The notes beneath the pieces are model-generated. The model was not told the origin of the DNA. It did not search any database and worked only from the letters and a program-made list of their open reading frames with translations. A DNA stretch of 64,000 bases, from assembly GCA_051252515.1 (NCBI GenBank), contig JBPOFS010000002.1:496001-560000 (forward strand), written 5' to 3'. This document shows, in pieces, positions 25,591-34,478 of the stretch. Position numbers and translations under genes: made by a program. The DNA comes from UBA5078 sp051252515. Its GTDB lineage: Bacteria; Pseudomonadota; Gammaproteobacteria; Pseudomonadales; Pseudohongiellaceae. Positions within the stretch are counted from its first letter, which is position 1. Every line of letters starts with the position of its first letter.

Positions 25591-26742
25591 ATGACAGCTT
25601 ACCGAGTGCTAGTTATCGGACCACGCCGCGGCTTGATCGAAATATTACGCGAACGGTGTATTCCTTTTTCAATTTGGCAGCAAAGCCCCACGTTTAAGGT
25701 CAGTAAGACCGAAAAAAGCGTGGTGGCGCCGCTGTGGAGCTCCGCAGAGAAGATTCGCGAGCAAGTGCGGCAGTCATTCCCTGGAGAGCAATTCACTCAT
25801 GTGATTGCGGGTACGGAGTCGGCGGTTATGCCGGCGGCTGTTGCGCGTCGACAACTGGGGGCTCGCCTTTCTAGCGCCGCCACGGGTAAGCGATGTCGCG
25901 ATAAGTTAGCCATGAAAGAGCATCTTGCAGGATTCGGTATCCCGATGACTCGCTACAGGGCTGACTCCCCTGCGCTTGAGCCCGAACAAGTCTTTGCTGA
26001 GCTGGGCTCGCCAGTGGTGCGCAAATTCCGCAAATCCTCTGGAGGCCGAGGCATGCAGTTGTTAAAAGGGCCGGAGGACTTTGTGCCTGGGAAGCAAGGC
26101 GTGTGTATATTAGAGCGCTATGTCGATGCACCAGAAGCGAGCATTGAGTCGTTTATCAACAACGGCAAGATTCAATTCACTAACCTCACCGATTACCATC
26201 AAAAAGGGCATAGTAATTTTGTCCCTGCCGTATTTGATTCTGAACTGACAAGCACATTGCTGGCGCTTAATGAGCGGGTTATCTCTGCTCTAGGGATTGC
26301 TTGGGGAATGACTCATTTGGAAGTGTATCTTACCAAGAAAGGCCCGCTTTTTGGCGAGATCGCATTGCGGCCGCCCGGTGGCTATATCATGAACGCATTG
26401 AGTCATGCTTGGGAGTTCAATCCGTGGGAAGCGTTTCTAGCGATGGAGCTCGATGAAGAGTTTGAATTTCCTGAAGCGCTTAATGCGTATGCGGCGTCCG
26501 AAGTTTTGCATCCTGGTGTGGGCAAAGTTGTCGCGGTGAAAGGGAAGGCCGAGGTCCTGGATGAGCAAGGTATTCGTGAATTTCGCGTAAAAGTGAAAAG
26601 CGGTCAAGAACTCGATGCTCGCAGTACTTTGGGGCAAGATACGGGTTATGTCGTACATGTCAGCGCCACTCAGGATGAGCGTTTGGCGCTGCATGACTTT
26701 ATCGAAACTACGCTTGAAATCGAATTAGTCCCTAAGGATTAA
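25591..26742 (+). CDS. ATP-grasp domain protein of unknown substrate
   Basis: A 383-residue ATP-grasp ligase. The N-terminal ~90 residues form a Rossmann-like pre-domain (VLVIGPRRGLIEIL), followed by AATGKRCRDKLAMKEHLAGFGI and the ATP-binding strand PVVRKFRKSSGGRGMQLL. The metal- and ATP-binding end is HLEVYLTKKGPLFGEIALRP, with PPGGYIMNALSHA after it. A C-terminal domain of ~80 residues recalls carbamoyl-phosphate synthase-like ligases. Such enzymes join a carboxylate to an amine or thiol through an acyl phosphate. Neighbours give no pathway clue. Its stop overlaps that of the convergent cupin gene by 4 bp. Confidence 0.75.
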   Translation: MTAYRVLVIGPRRGLIEILRERCIPFSIWQQSPTFKVSKTEKSVVAPLWSSAEKIREQVRQSFPGEQFTHVIAGTESAVMPAAVARRQLGARLSSAATGKRCRDKLAMKEHLAGFGIPMTRYRADSPALEPEQVFAELGSPVVRKFRKSSGGRGMQLLKGPEDFVPGKQGVCILERYVDAPEASIESFINNGKIQFTNLTDYHQKGHSNFVPAVFDSELTSTLLALNERVISALGIAWGMTHLEVYLTKKGPLFGEIALRPPGGYIMNALSHAWEFNPWEAFLAMELDEEFEFPEALNAYAASEVLHPGVGKVVAVKGKAEVLDEQGIREFRVKVKSGQELDARSTLGQDTGYVVHVSATQDERLALHDFIETTLEIELVPKD

Positions 26743-27122
26743 TCTTTAACAAACAAAGTGACAAGTGGCACATCTCCTACTTGTCGACTCCAGTGCCCGT
26801 GAACCTTAGGATCAAAAACCGCACCCTGCGGAAGCCGGTCAGCCGAATAAAAGTGCTCGCCTGCTTTAAAAAGACGCGTACTCCCATCCGCTAAACCAAT
26901 TTCCATAGCGCCACTTAGAACAAATAACCATTGTGGCGACGTAGTGCAGTGCATAGCGCTGCGAAACCCTATTGGGCTTTCACGTAACTGCAGCTCTTGT
27001 GCCGCAAATTCTCGGGACAATCTCACTTCAGGGCTGCCTTCAGTCAGAGGGATATCTTCAGTGCGGAATTGCGCATAGCCGTCCGCATCGGTAAACAAAA
27101 CAACTTTTTCAAACGTTTGCAT
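26739..27122 (-). CDS. Small cupin-domain protein
   Basis: A single-cupin protein of 127 residues. The start chosen (MQTFEKVVLFTDADGYAQF) has GGAGAAAG just upstream; a longer frame adds ten residues without a site. The barrel core is FVLSGAMEIGLADGSTRLFKAGEHF; the usual metal-binding His-x-His is not clear at the first motif (HCTTSPQWLFVL), so metal binding may be lost or altered. Function is unknown. It is the last gene of a minus-strand run of five. Confidence 0.7.
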   Translation of the reverse strand: MQTFEKVVLFTDADGYAQFRTEDIPLTEGSPEVRLSREFAAQELQLRESPIGFRSAMHCTTSPQWLFVLSGAMEIGLADGSTRLFKAGEHFYSADRLPQGAVFDPKVHGHWSRQVGDVPLVTLFVKD

Positions 27123-27198
27123 ACTTTCTCCGTCAGAACTACTGGCAGGCACTTTTGCCTGCCGTTAATCACTAGAACCACTGGCGTCGCCAATGCCT

Positions 27199-27906
27199 TC
27201 ACATGGCACGCCGCGCCTCATTGATCACTAACTCAACGGGCACTGTCCCCATGTTTTTGATTTGATAGGGGCTATGAGGTTCGCGCCATGCCCAGCCACC
27301 GTTGGCCGTGAGCTCGGCTGTGATGCCATCGTCGCGAGTGACATGGGTTAAGCCTTCGGAGACTTGTACTACAACGCTAGGGTTATGGTGAGTCTGCGGG
27401 GCAGACGACTCCCCTGGTGCAAGAGTGATGCGGTAAGAGCGGAACCACAGATTCTCGAGTTCAGGTTCGCCGCTCAAGCCATCGGGTCGATCTGCGCTCA
27501 GTGAGCCCATAGCAGGGCCATAGTTCGCCAGTGCAATGATGCGGAACAAACCTGGGCCATCGTTGGCGACTTGGTGCGTATAGCTTTCTTTCACGTAGTC
27601 CGTATTGCTAGAGATGCGTCCCTCGGAGGGGCCCGAGCCAGAACTAATGAAGGTGTACATAATGGCGGCGTCATGGGTGTGAAATAGCGTCATGTCGCCA
27701 GGGTTGATTTGGACATCGAGTACGCGAATGTCACCGTCCAGATGCATGGTGCGGTGCCGGGGCTCTTGAATGATGGGCACTACACGGTCATTAGGGCCGG
27801 GAGTTTCGGCGGGTTCAGCCGCGTGGTTAATTGGGCTATTCGATAAAAAGAACGCTAAGCCGCACATAGCGAGGCTAGAGCGAGTGAGCACTGATTTTAG
27901 GCGCAT
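27199..27906 (-). CDS. Exported cupin-like protein
   Basis: A 235-residue protein with a likely signal peptide (MRLKSVLTRSSLAMCGLAFF, cut near NHAAEPAE). The mature part looks like a double cupin: LDVQINPGDMTLFHTHDAAI (His-x-His, a typical metal site) and later ITLAPGESSAPQTHHNPSVV (a second His pair), then VQVSEGLTHV. The start was chosen because GAGGG lies eight bases before this ATG; a longer frame reaching into the rlmKL gene has no such site. Family function is unknown. It is 140 bp after rlmKL. Confidence 0.7.
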   Translation of the reverse strand: MRLKSVLTRSSLAMCGLAFFLSNSPINHAAEPAETPGPNDRVVPIIQEPRHRTMHLDGDIRVLDVQINPGDMTLFHTHDAAIMYTFISSGSGPSEGRISSNTDYVKESYTHQVANDGPGLFRIIALANYGPAMGSLSADRPDGLSGEPELENLWFRSYRITLAPGESSAPQTHHNPSVVVQVSEGLTHVTRDDGITAELTANGGWAWREPHSPYQIKNMGTVPVELVINEARRAM

Positions 27907-28046
27907 TGGGTAGTCCCTCATGCTTTTATTGTTTTCAGGGCGTACGGGTTCTGCAGCCCTCCGTATTAGGTAACGAGAGGGTGGTTGCAGTCCCAAGATT
28001 AAACAGCCTTTGCGCATGACGCAATCAAAGTTGACGGAAAATCGCT

Positions 28047-30281
28047 CTATGATGCCAAATGGCGGATAAACCAAGTGCTGTGAATCTTGGGGTTGCGGGC
28101 AAAATCCTTATCGATACTGGCCGGGGTGCAGTCTTGCACGCGGTAGCGCTCGAGCAATTCTTCATCGAGTTGGAATCGACGATGATTGTTCGAGAAAATT
28201 AGCAGGCCGTTGGGGGCTAACAAACGCATGCAGTGATCTATCAACTCTTGGTGATCACGCTGCACGTCTAGGACAGTATCCGTGCTCTTAGAGTTAGAGA
28301 AGGTAGGCGGGTCCAGAAAGATTAGGTCGTATTGCTCTTTGCACTCTTGAAGGAAGCTTAGGCAATCGGACTGAACGAGTTTGTGTTGTGATAAATCGAT
28401 CTCATTGAGCTCAAAATTACGTTGCGCCCATTGCAAATAGGTTCGCGACATATCCACGCTGGTGCTAGAGGCAGCGCCCCCTAAGGCGGCCTGCACGGTC
28501 ACTGAACCGGTGTAGCAATATAGGTTCAAGAAGCGGCAATCGTCACTGTGTTGGAATACCCACTGCCGAATTGGTCGATGATCAAGAAATAAGCCTGTGT
28601 CTAAATAGCGTTCGAGATTAACGATGAACTGGGCCTTGCCTTCCGTGACCACGACGTCTTCGCCATCGCTTTGAGTGGGGCGATATTGTTCGCGGCCCTT
28701 TTGTTTCTCTCGAACTTTTAGGCTTATATGTTTGGCCTTAATGTTGCGCGTTTCTTGCATTACCACGCAAAGAGCCTGGTAGGCCTGGCGCCGTCGCTGG
28801 GCGGCGTCATCTTCACTGACTGTGTTGGGGGCTTTGTATTCTTGCATATGCACGCGGTCGCCATAGCAGTCGATGGCAAAGGCATACTCTGGCATATCGG
28901 CATCATAAAGACGGAAGCATTCATGGCCTTGTTGGCGTGCCCATTTGCCTAGTGTGCGCATGTTTTTGCGTAGACGATTGGCAAACATCTGTGCGCCGGA
29001 ATCTAGAGTGATTTGGACGGGTGCTGGAGCCCAAGGAGAGTCTTGAGTGGGTTCTTGCTTTTGCTCGTGTTCTTGGACATTTGCGCGTTTTGTATAAATG
29101 CTGTCTTCATTGACGCGCATTAGCAGTAGTTTTGCTGGCAATGCTCCATTAAACAATGAGTATTGTTTGTGGCTATGGATGCCGAGCAATTTTCCCCACT
29201 GAGGCTTTGCTGTAAAAATGGCGGCATTGGCGCCCAATGCGTTTTTGCAAAGCCACCGGCCTAGCTCGCCATACAATAGCTCGACCTCTGTCTGCTCGCC
29301 TAATCGCTCAGCATAAGGGGGGTTGCAGATCACTAAAGTGGGAGGGCTCGCTAGCGTGTGTTCTGCGATACCCGCATGAGTAAACGTAATGAAATCAGAG
29401 ACTCCTGCACGTTGTGCGTTGCGTTGCGCGATGGCAATGCTGCGCGAATCCGAATCGCTTCCCCAGGCTTGGCCTTGCCATTTGGCTCCTGCAGCTTTTC
29501 GAGTTTGCGCTTCTTTGACAACACTATCCCAAACGCTGGGTTCATGGTGAGGCCAAGGGGTCAATGCGCTATCTCGCACTAAGCCTGGCGCCACATCTAG
29601 GGCCATCAATATGCCTTCGATCAGCAAGGTCCCTGAGCCACACATTGGGTCACAAAGTGTAGGCGTTGGTGTTTCGGAATCAGGCCACCCCGCGCGCATA
29701 AGTAAGGCGGCAGCTAGGGTTTCTTTGAGAGGTGCTTCGCCTTGCTCAATGCGGTAATTACGGCGATGCAAGCTGATCCCAGCCAAATCGATTCCAAGAC
29801 TCAGGCGGTCTTTTTTGATCACGGCATGAATCAGTAAATCAGGTGCGTCGCGAGACACGTTCGGGCGTTCAAACCCTTTGTTACGGAATTGATCCACAAT
29901 GGCGTCTTTAATGCGCTGAGCGATAAACTGCGTGTGAATAAGTTGTTCAGTGCCACCGGCGGCGCTAATGGCAAAGGTCTGCTCGGAGCTGAAGTGATCT
30001 GTCCAGTCCACGACACTGGCGCTTTGGTAGAGATCGTCGGCATCTAGCACGGGGCCTTCGGCGACGAGCAAAATGACACGATTGCATAGCCGAGAAAACA
30101 TGATGATGCGGTAAGCAATGGCCAAATTGGCATGACAATGCACACCCGCTACGCTTTGGCGTACTTGTACGGCGCCGCTTTGCGTAAGCTCTGTCTCAAG
30201 CAATGCTTCCAAGCCTTTAGAGCAGGTAACAAACAAGGCCAGTGGATGGGCTGATTGGTCGGTGGTATTTTGTGAGCTCAT
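28047..30281 (-). CDS. rlmL: Bifunctional 23S rRNA methyltransferase RlmKL
   Basis: Fused enzyme making m2G2445 (RlmL half) and m7G2069 (RlmK half) in 23S rRNA. The N-terminal THUMP domain (~residues 45-160) is followed by the RlmL methyltransferase with CDPMCGSGTLLIEG and the target-base motif NPPYAERLG. The C-terminal RlmK half has FLNLYCYTGSVTVQAALGGA and DPPTFSNSKST. The 744 residues are close to E. coli RlmKL (702). It starts four bases after the VTT-protein gene and is probably co-transcribed with it. Confidence 0.95.
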   Translation of the reverse strand: MSSQNTTDQSAHPLALFVTCSKGLEALLETELTQSGAVQVRQSVAGVHCHANLAIAYRIIMFSRLCNRVILLVAEGPVLDADDLYQSASVVDWTDHFSSEQTFAISAAGGTEQLIHTQFIAQRIKDAIVDQFRNKGFERPNVSRDAPDLLIHAVIKKDRLSLGIDLAGISLHRRNYRIEQGEAPLKETLAAALLMRAGWPDSETPTPTLCDPMCGSGTLLIEGILMALDVAPGLVRDSALTPWPHHEPSVWDSVVKEAQTRKAAGAKWQGQAWGSDSDSRSIAIAQRNAQRAGVSDFITFTHAGIAEHTLASPPTLVICNPPYAERLGEQTEVELLYGELGRWLCKNALGANAAIFTAKPQWGKLLGIHSHKQYSLFNGALPAKLLLMRVNEDSIYTKRANVQEHEQKQEPTQDSPWAPAPVQITLDSGAQMFANRLRKNMRTLGKWARQQGHECFRLYDADMPEYAFAIDCYGDRVHMQEYKAPNTVSEDDAAQRRRQAYQALCVVMQETRNIKAKHISLKVREKQKGREQYRPTQSDGEDVVVTEGKAQFIVNLERYLDTGLFLDHRPIRQWVFQHSDDCRFLNLYCYTGSVTVQAALGGAASSTSVDMSRTYLQWAQRNFELNEIDLSQHKLVQSDCLSFLQECKEQYDLIFLDPPTFSNSKSTDTVLDVQRDHQELIDHCMRLLAPNGLLIFSNNHRRFQLDEELLERYRVQDCTPASIDKDFARNPKIHSTWFIRHLAS

Positions 30282-30285
30282 GGTT

Positions 30286-30876
30286 TTATATCTGTAGGTA
30301 GTTCAGGAGTGCCGACAAACTTGCCGCGCCTCCGAAGATGTAGATTGCGCAGATTATACCCTCGCCAATCGACACGCCCAGTAAAGTTTTCCAAACGCTA
30401 ATCCGCAGCACGCTACAGATGCACACAATCATGTCTGAAGGAATGAAGGGAGCAAAGCCCCATATGCTGATAACTGGCAGCTCTCGCTTGCGTAGCAGCA
30501 AAATCAATTTCTCAGTTTGCACAGGATAGTGGGTGAAGAAAAACTTGTCGAAATTCATCGCTTTCGTAACGTAATAGAGCAGCGCGGATGAGCTGTACAC
30601 TGCCGCCTGGTTTACTAAGAACAGGGGGAGAGGCGGGAACACAAGCGTTCCTGCGAGCACAAACGGCGTCGAGGGAATCAAGGTTAAGCCGCGCAGTGTG
30701 GAAATAATAAAGTAGATTACTAAGCCGCTAAGCAGGTTGCTGGAGAAAAATTGTCGTATTTGCGCTGGCTCGAAAAGGTCTGGGCGAAAAGTGTAAAAAG
30801 AGAGGCAACCGACGATTAGGGCTAGCCAGAGATAGAGACCAAATGAGCCGACATTTTCGAACTTCTCTTTATTCAC
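30286..30876 (-). CDS. VTT/TVP38 (DedA-like) membrane protein
   Basis: Membrane protein of 196 residues with segments near 12-31, 48-70, 75-95, 135-158 and 165-188. The SNARE-associated/VTT signature is visible: LTLIPSTPFVLAGTLVFPPL, and WGFAPFIPSDMIVCICSVLR corresponding to the FxRxxP region, here with Ala-Pro-Phe in place of the usual Arg. VTT proteins include the DedA and TMEM41/64 lipid scramblases and polyprenyl-phosphate flippases. It follows a predicted small-molecule or lipid methyltransferase by 10 bp, which suggests a lipid-related pair. Confidence 0.78.
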   Translation of the reverse strand: MNKEKFENVGSFGLYLWLALIVGCLSFYTFRPDLFEPAQIRQFFSSNLLSGLVIYFIISTLRGLTLIPSTPFVLAGTLVFPPLPLFLVNQAAVYSSSALLYYVTKAMNFDKFFFTHYPVQTEKLILLLRKRELPVISIWGFAPFIPSDMIVCICSVLRISVWKTLLGVSIGEGIICAIYIFGGAASLSALLNYLQI

Positions 30877-30886
30877 AGTTTTAGTG

Positions 30887-31504
30887 TCACTTAGTCATGC
30901 TATAGACAAAGGCGGGCAGAATATTCAGAGGGACGAAGTCTACGTTGTCCATTTCTTTGCCAAACACAGCTTCGATATCAGACTTATTGCTTTTAAAGTA
31001 CTGATATTGCAAATAAATACCGCCATCACTGAGGGCAAATTTAAAGCCTTCGATTACGCGATACAGAAAAGCGTTCTGGTCATTCATGCGAGTGAAATTT
31101 TTAAGAGGCAAGGAGGAGACGATGACATCGTAATGACCCTCTTGCGCTAGCCGTTCTGTCACGCAGCTATTATAGAGTTTCACTTTTTTGCTAGGGTTCG
31201 ATGTGATCAGCCGTTCAATCCAAGGATTGTATTCACTTTTGATTTCACAGACATCGAGAATGGAATCTACGGACATTCTGCGAATGAGCTCTTTAGTAAA
31301 GGGGCCTTTACCGCTGCCAATTTCGAGAATGCGCAACGGGTGGTTGAAGTCGATCTTGCCCACCATGGAATTTACCAGGAAGCCAGAGCTGCCAACGATG
31401 AGCCCGTCTTCACTGATGTTGCGTTTTATTTTCTTGTAAAAATTAATGGCCACAAAATACTCAGCGTTGATCCAGGCAGGCCTTTTAGATGAGCCCTCCG
31501 TCAA
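30887..31504 (-). CDS. Class I SAM-dependent methyltransferase, phospholipid N-methyltransferase-like
   Basis: A 205-residue methyltransferase. The N-terminal helix region (FYKKIKRNISEDGLIVGSSG) recalls PmtA/rRNA-dimethylase-like proteins, then motif I ILEIGSGKGPFTKELI, motif II DVCEIKSE, and motif IV YDVIVSSLPLKNF. The LPL motif at that place is like that of bacterial phosphatidylethanolamine N-methyltransferases. The start must be TTG: an in-frame stop lies four codons upstream and no ATG precedes the conserved region. With the VTT gene downstream, a membrane-lipid role is inferred. rRNA adenine dimethylase is the alternative family. Confidence 0.7.
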   Translation of the reverse strand: MTEGSSKRPAWINAEYFVAINFYKKIKRNISEDGLIVGSSGFLVNSMVGKIDFNHPLRILEIGSGKGPFTKELIRRMSVDSILDVCEIKSEYNPWIERLITSNPSKKVKLYNSCVTERLAQEGHYDVIVSSLPLKNFTRMNDQNAFLYRVIEGFKFALSDGGIYLQYQYFKSNKSDIEAVFGKEMDNVDFVPLNILPAFVYSMTK

Positions 31505-31844
31505 GAGGCGTTAATCTACCACAGAATAGTCAGGTAGGTACGGTGCATCGGTTATTTTGTTCTTCTTTAGCGACGAACGCGCTTGCGGTGCAAGTGCTTG
31601 TCGCTAATTTTGACAAGGCATTGTCGTTACGCGCCTCTTTCCTGTGTTGCGCTAGGGTTTTTATCGTTTAATATCAATAAAAACAATCACATAAGTTTTG
31701 CTCAGGGCGTGTAAAAAAAGTTTTTTTGTGACGCGTTTTTCTATACTATGCCGAAGAACGGAAAAAAGGCAGGCCCAGCGTGGGTCAGTAGCCTGTCAGC
31801 CTACATCCCCCTTCTTGTTGAGCTTACTTTTTGGTTGGAAAATT
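31505..31844 (+). promoter_or_regulatory. Intergenic region and leader of the SSS symporter
   Basis: 340 bp between divergent genes with no supported protein gene. On the plus strand TATACT (31742-31747) is a good -10 without a clear -35. Downstream, GGCAGGC (31768-31774) can pair with GCCTGTC (31791-31797), 7 bp with one G-U and an inner CCA/TGG, forming a leader hairpin about 50 nt before the start. It matches no riboswitch class I recognise. A short frame in the leader (from 31748) is not conserved-looking. Confidence 0.4.
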
Positions 31845-33287
31845 ATGCTGCTTACACTCGTAATTGTGTACCTTATCTTCTCTATCGCTATAGGGCTTTA
31901 TGCTGCCCGAAAAGTGCACTCCGCAAGTGACTACATCACTGCTGGCCGCAGTCTGCCAATGCCGATGGTGATGGCCATGGTGTTTGCTACTTGGTTTGGT
32001 GCGGAAACAGTCCTGGGTATTTCGGCTACGTTTTTGGACGAGGGATTCCGAGGCCTTATTTCAGACCCTCTAGGGGCGGCACTGTGCTTGGTGCTATTTG
32101 GCTTAGTGTTTGCATTGCCCTTGTATCGATTAAAGCTTATGACTTTGGGCGACTTCTTCCATATTCGTTATAACCGGCGCACAGAGCTAGTGCTGTCTTT
32201 GTGCATCGTGATCTCTTATTTAGGGTGGGTGTCAGCTCAAGTTACTGCCTTGGGTTTGGTGTTCAATGTGCTCTCAGAAGACGCTATCTCGATAGAGCAG
32301 GGGATGTTCATCGGTACGGCGGTGGTGCTGGTTTATACTTTGTTTGGGGGGATGTGGTCTGTGGCTGTGACCACCTGTGTGCAAATGGTGATTATCGTTA
32401 TCGGGCTCATTCTGGTAACCAGCACCGCGAGTGAGATGGCGGGTGGAGTGTCAGAGGTCATCGGTCGCGCCGCTGCGGAGGGCAAGTTCGAGTGGTTGCC
32501 TACGATGGATCTTATCGACATTTTAGGTTGGATGGCGGCGTTGTTTACGCTCGCGCTCGGCTCTATCCCTCAGCAAGACGTCTTTCAAAGGGTCAATACC
32601 TCCAAGAGTGAATCTGTTGCCGTGTGGGCTACCACGTTAGGGGGAATTGCTTACTTCCTCTTTGCAGCTGTGCCGCTGTATTTGGCTTATAGTGCTAGCT
32701 TGATTGACCCTGTGCAAACAGCCGCTCTGATGAGCGAAGACTCACAATTAGTATTGCCAACCTTCGTAGCGACGCACATGCCTTTTTGGTTGCAGGCCGT
32801 TTTTTTTGGCGCTTTGTTGTCGGTCATCATGAGTACGGCTTCGAGCACATTACTCGCCCCTTCTGTGACGTTCACCGAAAATGTACTGAAAAATTTTCTC
32901 CCAGACATGACTGACGCCCAGCTATTAAAGTCGACACGCATTACGGTTGTCGTCATGACTTTGCTAGTGCTTGCCAATGCCACCCTGTCCAGTGGCGACA
33001 TTCATGCCATGGTAGAAAATGCTTATCGCATTACTCTTGCTGGCGTCTTTGTTCCCCTTACTGCTGGTTTGTTTTGGAAAAACGCTAGCAACCTTGGGGC
33101 CACGCTATCCATGACTCTTGGTCTTGGCGGCTGGATATTAATGGAATTGTTTTTTAGTAATGTGCCGTTTGAGCCGCAATTAATAGGGCTGTTATTAAGC
33201 CTTATTGGGATGATTGTCGGCTCCATCATGTCGCCGAACCCTGATGCCGGCAATCGTCACGGTTTAGCCGCGCAACACCTGCCTTGA
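31845..33287 (+). CDS. Sodium:solute symporter family protein
   Basis: SSS-family (SLC5-like) secondary transporter, 480 residues with about 13 membrane helices. It opens MLLTLVIVYLIFSIAIGLYA; helix 1/2 region SASDYITAGRSLPMPMV is the family hallmark, followed by FATWFGAETVLGIS, the helix 5 TLFGGMWSVAVTT and the helix 8 area SVIMSTASSTLLAPS with the serine/threonine sodium ligands. I rejected the 49-residue extension upstream (basic, no membrane character) in favour of the ATG preceded by TTGGAAA. Substrate (proline, pantothenate, carboxylate) cannot be told. Confidence 0.88.
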   Translation: MLLTLVIVYLIFSIAIGLYAARKVHSASDYITAGRSLPMPMVMAMVFATWFGAETVLGISATFLDEGFRGLISDPLGAALCLVLFGLVFALPLYRLKLMTLGDFFHIRYNRRTELVLSLCIVISYLGWVSAQVTALGLVFNVLSEDAISIEQGMFIGTAVVLVYTLFGGMWSVAVTTCVQMVIIVIGLILVTSTASEMAGGVSEVIGRAAAEGKFEWLPTMDLIDILGWMAALFTLALGSIPQQDVFQRVNTSKSESVAVWATTLGGIAYFLFAAVPLYLAYSASLIDPVQTAALMSEDSQLVLPTFVATHMPFWLQAVFFGALLSVIMSTASSTLLAPSVTFTENVLKNFLPDMTDAQLLKSTRITVVVMTLLVLANATLSSGDIHAMVENAYRITLAGVFVPLTAGLFWKNASNLGATLSMTLGLGGWILMELFFSNVPFEPQLIGLLLSLIGMIVGSIMSPNPDAGNRHGLAAQHLP

Positions 33288-33343
33288 TCTTTACACTCGC
33301 TGCGGCTTCTCTTGATTAGAGGCGCCTGGCTTTGGAGCACGCA

Positions 33344-34180
33344 ATGTTAAGTTATCGACATAGTTTCCATTCGGGAAATCACGCAGATGTGCTCAAGCAT
33401 TTGCTGCTTTTATCTGTCTTGCAAAAGCTCGGTGAGAAAGACAAGGCCTATAGTTATATCGACTCCCATAGTGGGGCCGGGCTCTATGACTTACAAAGTG
33501 CAAACGCGCTCATGAATGCAGAGCATGAAACGGGCGTGTCACGGCTGTGGCAACAATCGCTTGCCCACCCGTTACTGCAAGACTATCTGGCCTGCGTGGG
33601 CTCTTTTAACAAAGATAATCAGCTGCATTATTACCCAGGCTCTCCGGCCGTTGCGCAGTGGGCTTCTCGCCCGCAAGATCGGCTGCAGTTATTAGATTTA
33701 CAAACGGAAGAGCTTGAGACCTTGCGCCAGTTTCTAGGTCGCGATGAGCGAATTAGTATTCATCAGCGCGATGCTTTTGAAGGCTTGCTGGCCTTGACTC
33801 CTCCCGAGCCAAGGCGCGGACTTGTTTTGATCGATCCTTCTTATGAAGATAAGGCGGATTATCAACGTGTGGTGAATATTGTGCGCAAACTGCACCGGCG
33901 CTGGCCTGTGGGGGTGATTGCAGTTTGGTATCCATTGTTAGGCAAGGCGCGAGACAAAGGCGATTGGCTTAAGAGTGCTCTGGTCAAAGAAGAGCTTAAT
34001 GGATTGAGCAGTTATGAACTAAGTGTTGGTGAGCAGTCTGAAGAGTTTGGAATGCACGGTTCAGGGATGCTTTTGGTAAACACTCCTTGGCAAACTCAGA
34101 ATCAGCTGCAGGGTGCGTTCGATGAGGCGCTCCCTTTGCTCGGGCCAGAGACAAAGTTTGCCATTGAAACCCTTCGTTAA
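33344..34180 (+). CDS. rlmJ: 23S rRNA (adenine-2030-N6)-methyltransferase RlmJ
   Basis: Methylates A2030 of free 23S rRNA before assembly. Family hallmarks: N-terminal MLSYRHSFHSGNHADVLKH, motif I region YIDSHSGAGLYDL, and the catalytic DPSYEDKADY (the DPPY-type motif). Length 278 equals E. coli RlmJ (280). The start ATG has TTGGAGCACGC upstream; an in-frame TTG four codons earlier is less likely. It stands alone between the symporter and the PQQ cluster. Confidence 0.95.
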   Translation: MLSYRHSFHSGNHADVLKHLLLLSVLQKLGEKDKAYSYIDSHSGAGLYDLQSANALMNAEHETGVSRLWQQSLAHPLLQDYLACVGSFNKDNQLHYYPGSPAVAQWASRPQDRLQLLDLQTEELETLRQFLGRDERISIHQRDAFEGLLALTPPEPRRGLVLIDPSYEDKADYQRVVNIVRKLHRRWPVGVIAVWYPLLGKARDKGDWLKSALVKEELNGLSSYELSVGEQSEEFGMHGSGMLLVNTPWQTQNQLQGAFDEALPLLGPETKFAIETLR

Positions 34181-34291
34181 AATAAGATGTTCTCAAACCC
34201 TCTAATGGGCTGAATCAGTGTTGGACTTGCTAAAATTGCTGCGCTAATCTTCAGTAGGGGGAAGGTTAGAGCCGCAAACGGAAAGTGCGGT

Positions 34292-34361
34292 GGGAATCGA
34301 AAATAATAAATAGAGATTCAGTCCTGTACATTGTCTGACCCTGTCTTCATTTTCTATTCCC
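34292..34361. repeat. Imperfect inverted repeat, REP/MITE-like
   Basis: GGGAATCGAAAAT (34292-34304) and ATTTTCTATTCCC (34349-34361) form a 13-bp inverted repeat with one mismatch, enclosing 44 bp that contain GTCTGACCCTGTC. The arrangement recalls short palindromic elements mobilised by REP-associated transposases, or a vestige of one. It lies in the 298-bp gap before the first PQQ gene, beside a separate small hairpin CCGCA/TGCGG (34272-34290). No transposase gene is in the window. Confidence 0.4.
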
Positions 34362-34478
34362 TCGTGCAATGGCGTCCAGCCGATCAATGAATTTTGCCCA
34401 CCGTTAGCGTTACTGTGATTACAGTGCGTGCTAGTGGTCGCAAGATGCCTTAATTAATTGCTCAAAGAGGAAACAATA

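Noticed and set aside
27907..28074. A longer form of the exported cupin protein beginning inside rlmKL
   Set aside because: The signal peptide and a GAGGG site support the start at 27906; the extension is the antiparallel-independent tail of rlmKL in another frame.
31698..31844. A 49-residue N-terminal extension of the SSS symporter
   Set aside because: It is basic and not membrane-like, and the family start with a ribosome-binding site lies at 31845.
34220..34250. Sigma54 promoter (TTGGAC…TTGCT) before PQQ copy 1
   Set aside because: The GG and GC doublets are 13 bp apart rather than the required 10.
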